Below are positions 55,380 to 64,000 of a stretch of DNA of 64,000 bases, piece after piece. The stretch covers positions 186,001 to 250,000 of the forward strand of contig CAJNDS010001180.1 in assembly GCA_905221605.1 (NCBI GenBank), read 5' to 3'. The notes beneath the pieces were generated by a model. It was given only the letters and a program-made list of their open reading frames with translations. It made no database searches and was not told the origin of the DNA. The DNA comes from Symbiodinium natans. Taxonomy: Eukaryota; Sar; Dinophyceae; Suessiales; Symbiodiniaceae. A program made the translations under genes and the position numbers. How positions within the stretch are numbered: position 1 is the stretch's first letter; every line of letters starts with the position of its first letter.

Positions 55380-55612
55380 CGCGGGGGGCTTGTCAGGGCT
55401 ACTGACTCCTTGAGGTCCTTGTAAGGCCGTGGCATGTCGGAGCTTACCATCACAACGGCTTGAAGGAAGAACAAAATGCGGTGGGCCTGGGGTGACCGGT
55501 GAACACCACTACTCTGAACTCGCAGTCACCGAACCTCAACGTCCACCACCTCTGCACTGGAGCTCTTCTTGGAACCAGTCCTGGCGCAAGAGGATGTGGG
55601 GTTCAGGTTTAG

Positions 55613-55798
55613 GGAGCCTGAATTCAGCCAGAGCGGAGTCTTTTGCAAGAGAGACCTTGCGCCAGGCAGGATTCGCCTGCTTTTTCTGCAGCTCGCCTCC
55701 AAAAGAACGCTTGTTTGGGCGGGGCGTGCCTTCCTCACTTTAAGGCCATCCAGAACAGAGCCCGAAGCCAAATGCGCCAACCCATCATCAACAGTCAT
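55613..55798 (-). CDS. Unrecognised minus-strand exon upstream of the monooxygenase
   Basis: The minus strand reads DGLAHLASGSVLDGLKVRKA then TSVLLEASCRKSRRILPGAR. Composition is protein-like but a plus frame overlaps. It could be the 3' part of the preceding gene in the leftward block. Confidence 0.25.
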
Positions 55799-55879
55799 CT
55801 AAGCCCTCAACCCCTCAAGCCTAAATCCTCAACCCCTCAACCCTAAATCCTCAAAGAGTGCACCAGAAGTCCCTTATAC

Positions 55880-56050
55880 CCCTCTTCTAGCCCTTCTACC
55901 ACCCCCCTTAATCTCCTTAAACCCGCCCCCCCCCCCCCCCCTGCCCCCCTCGAAGCGGCCTCGAAGCCTTGGGGGCTGAGGGCTTCGGTGGAGGCTTCGT
56001 CTCCGCAGCCTCAGGAAACCCGGGCTCCCAACTCTGGTTCAGGAAAGTGA
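55880..56050 (-). other. Poly(C) run and possible Pro/Lys-rich exon
   Basis: The C15-type run at 55,926-55,941 interrupts frames. The minus strand at about 56,035-55,950 reads EAAETKPPPKPSAPKASRPL, a possible linker exon. Support is weak. Confidence 0.25.
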
Positions 56051-56299
56051 CGATGGTAGTTTTTGTTCCAAGGGCTTAGGGGTTTAGGATTTAGGGTTTG
56101 GGGTTTGGGGTTTAGGGTTTAGGGTTTAGGGTTTCTAAGCTTGAGGGTGTATCTAGAATCGTTTTTCTCAAAGCTTGCACAGGGCCTGGTGGGATCGCGT
56201 GAACGGGTCTGCGTGTGGGATCTTAAGGCTGCGTCCTGGAGGAAAAAGGAAACCTTCCGCCCCTTAGCAGCGCCAACAACGACAAATCGGCGGTGCCCC

Positions 56300-56485
56300 C
56301 CGAAAGCCCTAAAGCCTAAACCCTAAACCCTAAACCCTAAACCCTAAACCCTAAACCCTAAACCCTAAACCCTAAACCCTAAACCCTAAACCCTAAACCC
56401 TAAACCCTAACCCTAAACCCTAAACCCTAAACCCTAAACCCTAAACCCCAAACCCTAAACCCTAAACCCTAAACCCTAAACCTCG
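56300..56485. repeat. (CCCTAAA)n array
   Basis: About 26 units, two with small changes (CCCTAAC at 56,408, CCCCAAA at 56,445). Confidence 0.95.
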
Positions 56486-56491
56486 CCTGCT

Positions 56492-56578
56492 TGGCAAAGT
56501 CCCGCATCTTCTCGAAGGGTGTCTGGGGCGCCTGTCCGCTCTTCCTATACCTGGCATACAGGAACTCTGGGGCTCCAG
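56492..56578 (-). CDS. Unrecognised small exon between two telomere-like arrays
   Basis: The minus strand reads GAPEFLYARYRKSGQAPQTP then FEKMRDFAKQAR, with protein-like composition. It is exactly bounded by CCCTAAA array on one side and TTTAGGG array on the other, so about 85 nt of exon are preserved between repeats. No family recognised. Confidence 0.45.
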
Positions 56579-56758
56579 GTTTAGGGTTTAGGGCTTAGGG
56601 CTTAGGGTTGAGGGTTTAGGGTTTAGGGTTTAGGATTTAGGGTTTAGGGTTTAGGGTTTAGGGTTTAGGGTTTAGGGTTTAGGGTTTGGGTGTAGGGTTG
56701 GGTTTAGGGTTTAGGGTTTAGGGTTTAGGGTTTGGGTTTAGGGTTTAGGGTTTAGGGT

Positions 56759-56839
<81 letters not shown>

Positions 56840-56872
56840 GGTCGAGGGTCGAGGGTTGAGGGTTTAGGGCAT
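56578..56872. repeat. (TTTAGGG)n then (TTGAGGG)n array
   Basis: TTTAGGG-type to about 56,755, then about 15 TTGAGGG units to 56,855. The TTGAGGG variant recurs at 57,223-57,245 and 60,833-60,912. Confidence 0.93.
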
Positions 56873-57144
56873 ACCGCCTTTCAACACGCGGGGGCTGACG
56901 CCTCGAACTGCTTAGACTGCATCGGGCTACGCGTTGGGAGGGAGGCGGGGTTTCCACGACACCTCACGTGACAGGGCTTCAGCACATAAAAAGACCGAAC
57001 CCAGGGCAGTCTAGGGTCCTGCTTTATTCGGGTTTAGGGTTTAGGGTTTAGGGTTTCGGGTTTCGGGTTTAGGGTTTAGGGTTTTCAGGGTTCAGGGTTC
57101 AGGGTTCAGGGTTGACAAACCATCTCCCCATCTCTTCCAGCCGT

Positions 57145-57440
57145 GGCCGGCAAACTCTGCCCGGCGCCACTGCACGAATTGCCCATCTTTCACCTCGAGC
57201 TCCTTGCGGCTTTGAGCAGGGTTTAGGGTTGAGGGTTGAGGGTTGAGGGTTTAGGGTTTAGGGTTTAGGGTTTAGGGTTTAGGGGCCCGTCAACACGAAG
57301 TTCAAGGGGACCATGAAGCTAGACGATTCCGAGAGCTTTCGAAGTTGCCGAAGCACCTTCGGTTTGCAAGAGCTGGGCGTTCCGGGGCTTCCCATAAGCT
57401 TCGAGCTTCACTCTCTGCTTGGGGTGGTTGAGGGAAAAAC
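57145..57440 (-). CDS. Unrecognised exons
   Basis: Two coding-like minus-strand pieces: about 57,420-57,300 reads KPKVLRQLRKLSESSSFMVP and LNFVLTG; about 57,215-57,125 reads RKELEVKDGQFVQWRRAEFA and GHGWKRWGDG. A TTGAGGG/TTTAGGG block lies between them as an intron would. Probably the same gene as the small exon at 56,492-56,578, but this is inference. Confidence 0.35.
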
Positions 57441-57809
57441 TCCGATCTCCAAAAGCGACTCCACAGTTAAAGCCTCGAGTCAGAAACACCCTCTCCTCGA
57501 CCCTCCCCAAAACCAGCCAAAGAACCTCTCAAAAACCCCGATGCCCCAAGAGCCTCTTGAGTGAAACCTCTGCAGCGTTCCCTGCATGCTGGGTTCCCCG
57601 GACCAAGCCGCACATCCCGCAGTTGAAGGGCTCGGTCTTGCTACCTGCTCAACAGTGGTGGCATTAGCCTCTTGCATTCGTACGATTCGTATTCTGAGCA
57701 TTGTATCTTCATGACCAGCATTGCTTATTTCAGCATTGTTTGTCTTGTCCACCGGCCGTAGGTGTATGGGCCCCAGCATCAACCCCCCACCCCCCGACCC
57801 CCATCCCCC

Positions 57810-58190
57810 CTACCCCCCGCCTCGAACCACCTTTGCAACTTTTGTTAATCTTCTCGCAATTTCTCGCATTACCTTGACCGCATGTCGGGCAAACCCCTCC
57901 TTGCTCGCGCCCGCCCTAGCGCGTACTCTCTGCCCTTCTCCCCCCTTATTCCATGTTTCACCCACTCCCCCTCCACTACCCTCCAAACATCCTGGACAAG
58001 GCGACCCGTGGCCACGAGGGTTGCGTAGAGTCAAAATTGGTATTGATGCCATACGCAGCAGTTCGACCGCGCTTGGCATTTGGGACCTTTCTTCTCGGGC
58101 GCGTGGTCTCGCTGTGCTTTGCTCTGTGACTTCAAGCGCCCGGCTCAAGATGTTATCGCTAATGTCAACGCCGCGCTGCCCCCGAAAGTC
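57810..58190 (-). CDS. Unrecognised exon, ~115 codons open
   Basis: The minus strand reads GVDISDNILSRALEVTEQST, ARPRAREERSQMPSAVELLR, MASIPILTLRNPRGHG and, after a Gly-rich part, HAVKVMREIARRLTKVAKVV. The first half looks like real coding sequence; the Gly-rich part may be intron. No family recognised. Confidence 0.4.
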   Translation of the reverse strand, partial: DFRGQRGVDISDNILSRALEVTEQSTARPRAREERSQMPSAVELLRMASIPILTLRNPRGHGSPCPGCLEGSGGGVGETWNKGGEGQRVRARAGASKEGFARHAVKVMREIARRLTKVAKVVRGGG

Positions 58191-58251
58191 TTAAACCCTA
58201 AATCCTAAAACCCTAAAGCCTAAACCCTAAACCCTAAACCCTAAACCCTAA

Positions 58252-59663
58252 ACTGGAAGAACAACGCGAAGCAGGGAGCCAAAAACCTTCAAGCCCATCA
58301 AGAGACCAAGCCCGATGGCACGGTACGCCCAGATCAGCCGACTTAGCACGTCACCCCATGAAGCGGCTTTTTCCCAACGTTGTCCAAAGCAAAACTGCGC
58401 AGTGGTCGCACTTGGGCTTTTTCTGCAAGTGCAAGAATCCGCGCACAAGTCTTGGCCCAAGAGGGAACTTGAAACCTCGAACAACTCCAACTGCTCTGCC
58501 TCTCTGCAGGACGCCGCAACCTTGCCAAGGAGAAAGGTGTGTTCTTGGAGTCACTGAAACAGTGCAAAGGCCCTGGCACTCTGGGGGGCTATATATTTAT
58601 GGGAGAGAAATAATACTCCCCCCCCCCATTCTCTCGTTTTCCGGAATACGGGCACCCACGCGCCTGAACCCTAAACCCTAAACCCAAACCCTAACCCCTA
58701 AACCCTAAACCCTACACCGGCCCAGGCCTGGACATTGCCCTTCCGTCGTCGTTGCCTCAAAGTACCATTGAAGGCCTGGGCTTCGCAGAGATCGCTTTTT
58801 TGTTGGAAAGAAGAGCCCTCCATCATGTTTCCCTCGACTCAGGGTTTAGGGTTTGGGGATTAGGGTTGCGGGGTTTCGGGTTTCGGGGTTTCGGGGTTTC
58901 GGGGTTTCGGGGTTTCGGGCTTTCGGGGTTTCGGGGTTTAGGGTTTAGGGTTTAGGGTTTAGGGTTTAAGGAACCCTAACCCCGAAACCCTGAAAAAAAA
59001 GCACAGAACCACTTACCTTCCACAAGATTCGCGAGGATGCTTTGAAACCGCCTCGGGGTACGCGAGTTGACCACTGCTTGGCGCATGCGAGGGCCCGGCC
59101 GAAGATCCCGGCGATGGCCAGCAAAAAGATCCCAAACTGATATTCAGGGAGACATCTAAGAACCACGCAAAAACATTTTAAAAAAAGAAAGTACTTCAGG
59201 AGTGTTGAGGGGAAGGCTGGGTTTAGGGTTTAGGGTTAAGGGCTTGGGGTTTAGGGTCTAGGGTCTGGGGTCTAGGGTCTAGGGTTTAGGGTTGAGGGTT
59301 TAGGGTTTAAGGTTTAGGGTTTAGGGTTTAGGGTTTGAAGAACAGGGTGGGGGAGATCAACACAACAACCAGGAGCGCATCGTCGATCCATGTCTCCACA
59401 CCTCCTGAAACCTCTGAAAGACACCCCAAGCACATGCCCACTGCACCCGTGGGCGACCTGAATTCCGGGGGAGCTGCACCCCCTAAGCCCAAAAAAATCG
59501 AGCGCTCAGGGTGAGCGGTCCAAACCCTTAACCCTCAACACAGACTCGAGCCGAACTCTTGGACCCTAAGCCCTAAACCCGAAACCCTAAACCCTAAACC
59601 GCCCCCCTCTGCCTTGAACATGTAGAACAAGTTGATCAGGCTGATGATCGGACTCAGGATGAC
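58252..59663 (-). CDS. Multi-pass membrane protein, at least four exons, partial
   Basis: Hydrophobic coding segments on the minus strand, in order: 59,663-~59,608 (VILSPIISLINLFYMFKAE, after GCGCAG); ~59,403-59,340 (WIDDALLVVVLISPTLFF); ~59,157-59,013 (FGIFLLAIAGIFGRALACAK then QWSTRVPRGGFKASSRILWK, with a perfect donor GTAAGTGG); 58,490-58,252 (LIWAYRAIGLGLLMGLKVFG then SLLRVVLP). Each contains one transmembrane-like helix, so it is a multi-spanning protein such as a transporter or channel. I do not recognise the family. TTTAGGG/CCCTAAA blocks and TTTCGGGG repeats (58,866-58,940) lie in the introns. A plus-strand reading near 58,750-58,840 (IEGLGFAEIAFLLERRAL) competes. Confidence 0.5.
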
Positions 59664-59687
59664 CTGCGCACAGGCGAAGGCTTTTGG

Positions 59688-59730
59688 GGGGGGAGGGGGG
59701 GGGGAGGGGGGGGGGGGGGGGGGGGGGGGG

Positions 59731-59761
<31 letters not shown>
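59688..59761. repeat. Poly(G) tract, ~74 bp
   Basis: Nearly uninterrupted G with four single A interruptions; on the minus strand it is a poly(C) tract just upstream of the acceptor of the first membrane-protein exon, a possible extreme pyrimidine tract. Confidence 0.97.
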
Positions 59762-59769
59762 TGGGAGTC

Positions 59770-59920
59770 CATCGACCCCTAAATATCCTCAATGCCCTAA
59801 ATACCCTACATGCCCTACAAAATGCCCTACAAAATGCCCTGCAAAATGCCATAAATGCCCTAATTGCGCGAAATTCCCTATGTACCCCACCCCCAAGTAC
59901 CCTAAGTACCCTGAACCCCG
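59770..59920. repeat. ATGCCCTA(C/A)A-type short repeats
   Basis: Units such as AATGCCCTACAA and AGTACCCTA recur about ten times. They could be a decayed relative of the CCCTAAA family. Confidence 0.6.
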
Positions 59921-60494
59921 CATTGGGCGAAACCCGGTTTTCTGGAAGTATCCATCTCACTCCGGGAGTTTGAAAGGTTGCCACGAAGGCTTCGGAGGTT
60001 TAGGGTTTAGGGTTTAGGGTCTAAAGTTTAGGGTTTAGGGTTTAGGGTTCAGGGTTTAGGGCTTAGGGTTGTACGTTTGTGCGCATGGTGCCCTTCCTTC
60101 TTTTGGCTCTCCGCCGACGTGGCTTCCCAAAGTGACGGGCATGGATTATGCACAGTAGCTTCCCAGCATTTGAGCAAGTTGCATCGCACCGGACGCAACT
60201 AGCTGACAAACCAGAGGCTAAACCCTAAACCCTAAACCCTAAACCCTAAACCCTGATTACAGTACCCATGCACCTTCAAACATCCAAACGAATCTAAACT
60301 CTGTCAGTTGCAGCACCGACCTTCAAAATATCTCAACACCTCAAAGCAAAATCCAAGCAGATCAGACAAAGACCCGAGCTGAAGATGCCACCCTTCTTCC
60401 TTTACCCTAAACCCTAAACCCTAAACCATAAACCCTAAACCTTAAACCCTAAACCTAAACCCTAAACGCTAAACCCTAATCCCTAAACACGAAG

Positions 60495-60625
60495 CACCGG
60501 ATCAAAGGGGAGCTGCAATGCACAGGAATATGGACATTCAAAGGGCCCGGACTGCACCCAATCAGCACAGCCGAGCAGCACCTGAAGCCTCGGGGGCAGC
60601 CTCAAGGGCTTGTGGAACTGGGGCC
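60495..60625 (-). CDS. Unrecognised small exon
   Basis: The minus strand reads RLPPRLQVLLGCADWVQSGP and FECPYSCALQLPFDPVLR between telomere-like blocks. Composition is protein-like, with several Cys. No family recognised. Confidence 0.35.
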
Positions 60626-60639
60626 GCGCTGGGTTTGGG

Positions 60640-60836
60640 GTTTGGGGTTTTGGGTTTAGGGTTTAGGGTTTAGGGTTTAGGGTTTAGGGTTTAGGGTTTA
60701 GGGTTTAGGGTTTAGGGTTTAGGGTTTAGGGTTTAGGGTTTAGGGTTTAGGGTTTAGGGTTTAGGGTTTAAGGTCTAAAGTTTAGGGTTTAGGGTTTTAA
60801 TTCAGGGTTCAGGGTTCAGGGTTCAGGGTTTAGGGT

Positions 60837-60910
<74 letters not shown>

Positions 60911-60955
60911 GGTTTAGGGTTTAGGGTTTAGGGTTTAGGGTTTAGGGTTTGCCCC
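60640..60955. repeat. (TTTAGGG)n / (TTCAGGG)n / (TTGAGGG)n array
   Basis: Three variant blocks in order: TTTAGGG to 60,800, TTCAGGG at 60,803-60,825, and about eleven TTGAGGG units at 60,833-60,912, closing with TTTAGGG. Each variant forms its own run rather than being mixed. Confidence 0.95.
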
Positions 60956-61189
60956 ATGGAACGGTCCCAGGAGGCACTTGGAAGACATCTACCGCACTGG
61001 AGGTCGGCTCTCTGTGCGCCAACAGCCTCGCCCCTGTGCGACCTGTCCAACCTGTCCTGATCTGGGGGGTTTACGACAAAAGGGGACCCTCGCATAGACC
61101 CTAAACCCTAAACCCTAAACCCCAAACCCTAAACCCTAAACCCGAAACCCCAAAATAGTGGGTTTAGGGTTCAGGGTTTAGGGTAATCG

Positions 61190-62070
61190 AGAACGCAGAC
61201 AAGCTTCGGTTGTGGATTGCATCTTGGTGCCATGCGGTTATAGCTCTCCCCGGAAGATCCGATACAACTACGGCCAAGCTCGAGCATTGACTAGGTCGCA
61301 GGGGCGTGAAACGGGCTCCCTCCAGTGGCGTTTCTCCTGGCCGTTGAACTCAGATCCTTGGTATGTTGAGATTGGACCATACGTGCTTCTCTTTCAACAA
61401 AGGCTGTAGCTGGTTGGGCAGCTTAAGCCATATGAACACATGATAGAGACTTGGGGGGGGGGGGTTGCCTTTGGGAGTTTTGGTGAGTCTTACGCGCCCG
61501 GTCTTATGCCAAGTGCAAGCATGTTCAGGCAACCTGCTTGTCGAACTTGAAGCCTACTCTCGGGGAGATGCGAACATCTCTGGTAGCGGCCCGACACACA
61601 AGCTGCTACAGAGCAACGAGTAGCACCGGTGAAAAGTACATAATCTATGTGGCCGTGCTGCGCGATCTCGGTGGAATCCATTGCGAGAGACATCTTCTTG
61701 TTCGGGGCCTGCGAGCAGGATGAACCGCCATAGATTCACGGTGCAGCGGTCAACAGGGGCGCCGCAAAACGTCCACTTCAGAGTGCGACAAACGCTTGTT
61801 TCCGAACCTTAAGGTTAAGGTCGGGGAATTGGTACGCACACCGTTGGGTTGGCATTGCCCATTGCATGCCATGTGATGTCCCACTCATGCGCAAGCCCAC
61901 ATTCTGCATGCCCTTCTCAGGGCCGCAGGATCATCTGCTTTGTGATCACTTCTTGTGAGAAACAGGCTGATACAAACCAACTCTCGGAGTGCGGCAAAGT
62001 TGTGCTCCGACTCTGGAAACGCGAGCGCAGCTCCGTATCGGTGTATCTTGCAAGCGCACCCGAATAGGAA
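61190..62070. other. Normal-composition stretch, no recognised gene
   Basis: Several short frames are open on both strands (for example LVPCGYSSPRKIRYNYGQAR at about 61,225 plus), but none has a known motif. A poly(G) run is at 61,453-61,464. Confidence 0.35.
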
Positions 62071-62074
62071 CCAC

Positions 62075-62110
<36 letters not shown>

Positions 62111-62210
62111 GCAAATTTAGAAAAAGAAGAAAAACAACAAACAAACAAACAAACAAACAAACAAACAAACAAACAAACAAGCAAACAAGCAAGCGAACAA
62201 ACATGTTTTG

Positions 62211-62298
<88 letters not shown>

Positions 62299-62385
62299 GT
62301 ATGTATGTAGAATGTAGAGAATATTATGTCTATGTATATATATTTATACATGTATATATATATATATACCCTAAACCCCCTTCTG
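62075..62385. repeat. TA, (AAAC)n and (TATG)n microsatellite cluster
   Basis: (TA)n at 62,073-62,110, about twelve units of AAAC at 62,133-62,200, (TA)n at 62,215-62,242, then (GTATAT)n to 62,300 and further TA. Frames here are artefacts. Confidence 0.97.
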
Positions 62386-62389
62386 TTGC

Positions 62390-62930
62390 GTAGCAGCCGT
62401 ACGGTAAGTCGAGGGAGGCCGTCGTGGAATGTGGCTCGATGCTTGCTGTACAAGCTCACGGGGTCAAGGTGGGTTTCCGTGCGTTCGCAAGGGTTCCAGG
62501 GAGCTAAAGACCCAAGGACCTATGCAGGGGCAAGGCCCCACTGTTTCACCAATCCTTGCGTGCACCAGCATCATGCAATCACCGCATCAGCAGACTTGCA
62601 TGCACTGATGCCATTTTCCGCGGGGGCTGTAAGGCGAAGCATGATTCATCAAACATCAGAAGACGTTAGAAGCTGCGCGCAAACAAGTGGGTCGGAAACC
62701 ACTTTTGCAATCCACCCCGTTGCGAGCCTCGGCATCGGGATACACGCAAATGCCCAAGAGGCTGGAAAGGTGGACACCTTGCGAAGGCTCTAACACAGGA
62801 GCCCAAGTAATTCCCAATGCTTTCCCCTCACACTCGTACTCGCCCTGTAGACTGCAAGGTTTTTCTCGTTGACGAGGCCGTAAAGGAGATACGGAACTCC
62901 CGAGAATGCCCCCGTACGGAGGGAGCAAGT
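62390..62930. other. No recognised gene
   Basis: The plus strand is open for 155 codons (62,326-62,793) but starts inside the microsatellite and has no known motif. Minus frames overlap. Confidence 0.3.
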
Positions 62931-62934
62931 TGTG

Positions 62935-63030
62935 GGTTTAGGGTTTGGGGTTTGGGGTTTAGGGTTTAGGGTTTAGGGTTTAGGGTTTAGGGTTTAGGGT
63001 TTAGGGTTTAGGGTTTAGGGTTTAGGGTTG
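62935..63030. repeat. (TTTAGGG)n array
   Basis: About 13 units, the first two TTTGGGG. Confidence 0.95.
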
Positions 63031-63109
63031 AGGTTGCCAAGTGGCACTTGGAGCCCTCAGGACAGCCGCCAAGGATGCAGGCAAGGGCACCTGCACGCAA
63101 ACAACAGTT

Positions 63110-63470
63110 GGGGGGGGGGGGGGGGGGGGGGGCTCCTCAACCCTCAACCCTATCAACCCTATCAACCCTATCAACCCTATCAACCCTATCAACCCTATAA
63201 ACCCTATAAACCCTATCAACCCTACAAACCCTATAAACCCTATAAACCCCATAAACCCTATAAACCCTATAAACCCCATAAACCCTATCAACCCTATAAA
63301 CCCTATAAACCCTATAAACCCTATCAACCCTATCAACCCTATAAACCCTATAAACCCTATAAACCAACCCTATAAACCCTATAAACCCTATAAACCCTAT
63401 CAACCCTATCAACCCTAAACCCGAAACCCTAAACCCTAAACCCGAAACCCTAAACCCAATGAGGCTCAAG
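63110..63470. repeat. Poly(G) and CCCTATCAA/CCCTATAAA 9-bp repeat array
   Basis: A G22-type tract (63,111-63,132), then about 31 units of CCCTAT(C/A)AA to 63,412, ending in CCCTAAACCCGAAA. The 9-bp period keeps all frames open (Asn-Pro-Ile type peptides), which is an artefact. Confidence 0.95.
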
Positions 63471-63544
63471 GTTGGCCTTTTTGTGGCAGAGACTTTGCAG
63501 GGCCTTCTGAGGGTTTGGGCGGGGAGGGGGGGGGGGGGGGTGTT

Positions 63545-63620
63545 TTAGGGTTTAGGGTTTAGGGTTTAGGGTTTAGGGTTTAGGGTTTAGGGTTTAGGGT
63601 TTAGGGTTTAGGGTTTAGGA
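63545..63620. repeat. (TTTAGGG)n array
   Basis: About eleven units following a G-rich run at 63,520-63,540. Confidence 0.95.
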
Positions 63621-63659
63621 AGTTTGGGGGTGGGGGGGTTCTGCGACGGCTTTCTGGGG

Positions 63660-63935
63660 TTTAGAAAACCCCCGTGACATCTTCCAGCGCACCCTCCTCT
63701 AGCACCAGAACCCTTTCGAAGTGAAAAAGGCTTAGGCGCCTGGAAGAACCCTAAACCCTAAACCCTACACCCTTAACCCTTAACCCTTAAACCCTAAACC
63801 CTAAACGCCTAGGAACCCCTAAGGCGCCGGGAGAGAGCATAAAGGCCATGCTCTTGCGGGCCAAGGCACAGTACTTGTCACCCGAGCTGCTGTCCTTCGG
63901 GCAAAGAACCGAGGCGCAGAAAATTGGGGGCAGGG
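63660..63935 (-). CDS. Unrecognised minus-strand exons at the right edge
   Basis: About 63,935-63,840 reads IFCASVLCPKDSSSGDKYCA then LARKSMAFML; about 63,735-63,665 reads HFERVLVLEEGALEDVTGVF. A CCCTAAA block (63,748-63,805) lies between. Both look like exons of one leftward gene. The second piece is faintly like the end of an ABC ATPase domain, but too short to call. Confidence 0.35.
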
Positions 63936-64000
63936 TTTAGGGTTTAGGGTCTAGGGTTTAGGGTTTAGGGTTTGGGGTTTAGGGTTTAGGGTTTCGGGTT

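Noticed and set aside
63022-63469. Frames of 104-125 codons with Asn-Pro-Ile or Tyr-Lys-Pro repeats
   Set aside because: They arise from the 9-bp CCCTATMAA repeat and the poly(G) tract.

Overview
This window is nuclear DNA of a dinoflagellate, most likely a Symbiodiniaceae or Suessiales-like alga. The direct evidence is a perfect 22-nt dinoflagellate spliced-leader (DinoSL) sequence at 4501-4522. Supporting evidence is TTTAGGG/CCCTAAA telomere-type repeat in dozens of places, introns that mostly start with GC rather than GT, an expanded RCC1-like 41-residue repeat family, and a very large Ty1/copia element. Genes are broken into small exons (25-300 nt), so no single open frame shows a whole gene except the retroelement. 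The exon models below were built by eye from protein motifs and splice phase, not by an alignment program.

Layout. 1-3.6 kb: tandem repeats and a stretch full of GGGATA(G) motifs. 3.7-15.5 kb (+): nucleotide-binding domain of an ABC transporter in about 11 small exons; its introns hold an SL-tagged retrocopy (4.5-5.2 kb), a 2.2-kb satellite of 80-bp units, a 21-bp repeat array with an inverted block, and AT-rich dispersed repeats. 16.5-17.1 kb (+): unknown exon. 17.3-22.2 kb (+): multi-exon member of an uncharacterised dinoflagellate family with [13 protein letters not shown] and RIWVIAE motifs. 23-27 kb (+): unknown exons. 27.6-31.1 kb: an abrupt AT-rich block with no recognised gene.

33.8-35.0 kb (-): RCC1-like protein with ten repeats. 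35.1-44.8 kb (-): an apparently intact 9.74-kb Ty1/copia retrotransposon with identical 229-bp LTRs, a CCCTA target-site duplication, a primer-binding site matching a Met-tRNA anticodon arm, and one 3000-residue polyprotein. Besides gag, protease, integrase, RT and RNase H, the polyprotein carries a C5-cytosine-methyltransferase-like region and a 2-oxoglutarate/Fe(II)-dioxygenase-like region. 46-64 kb (-): scattered exons, among them an FAD monooxygenase of the kynurenine 3-monooxygenase type (about 55.4 to 48.6 kb) and a multi-pass membrane protein (59.7-58.3 kb), set in long telomere-like arrays, (CA)n, poly(G) and other simple repeats.

At large scale the recognised genes on the left read rightward and those on the right read leftward, converging at about 27-33 kb where the AT-rich block lies. 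This matches the unidirectional gene blocks with a GC dip at convergence points described for dinoflagellate chromosomes. The host genes here share no evident pathway. The most notable system is the retrotransposon with its two DNA-modification-like domains.
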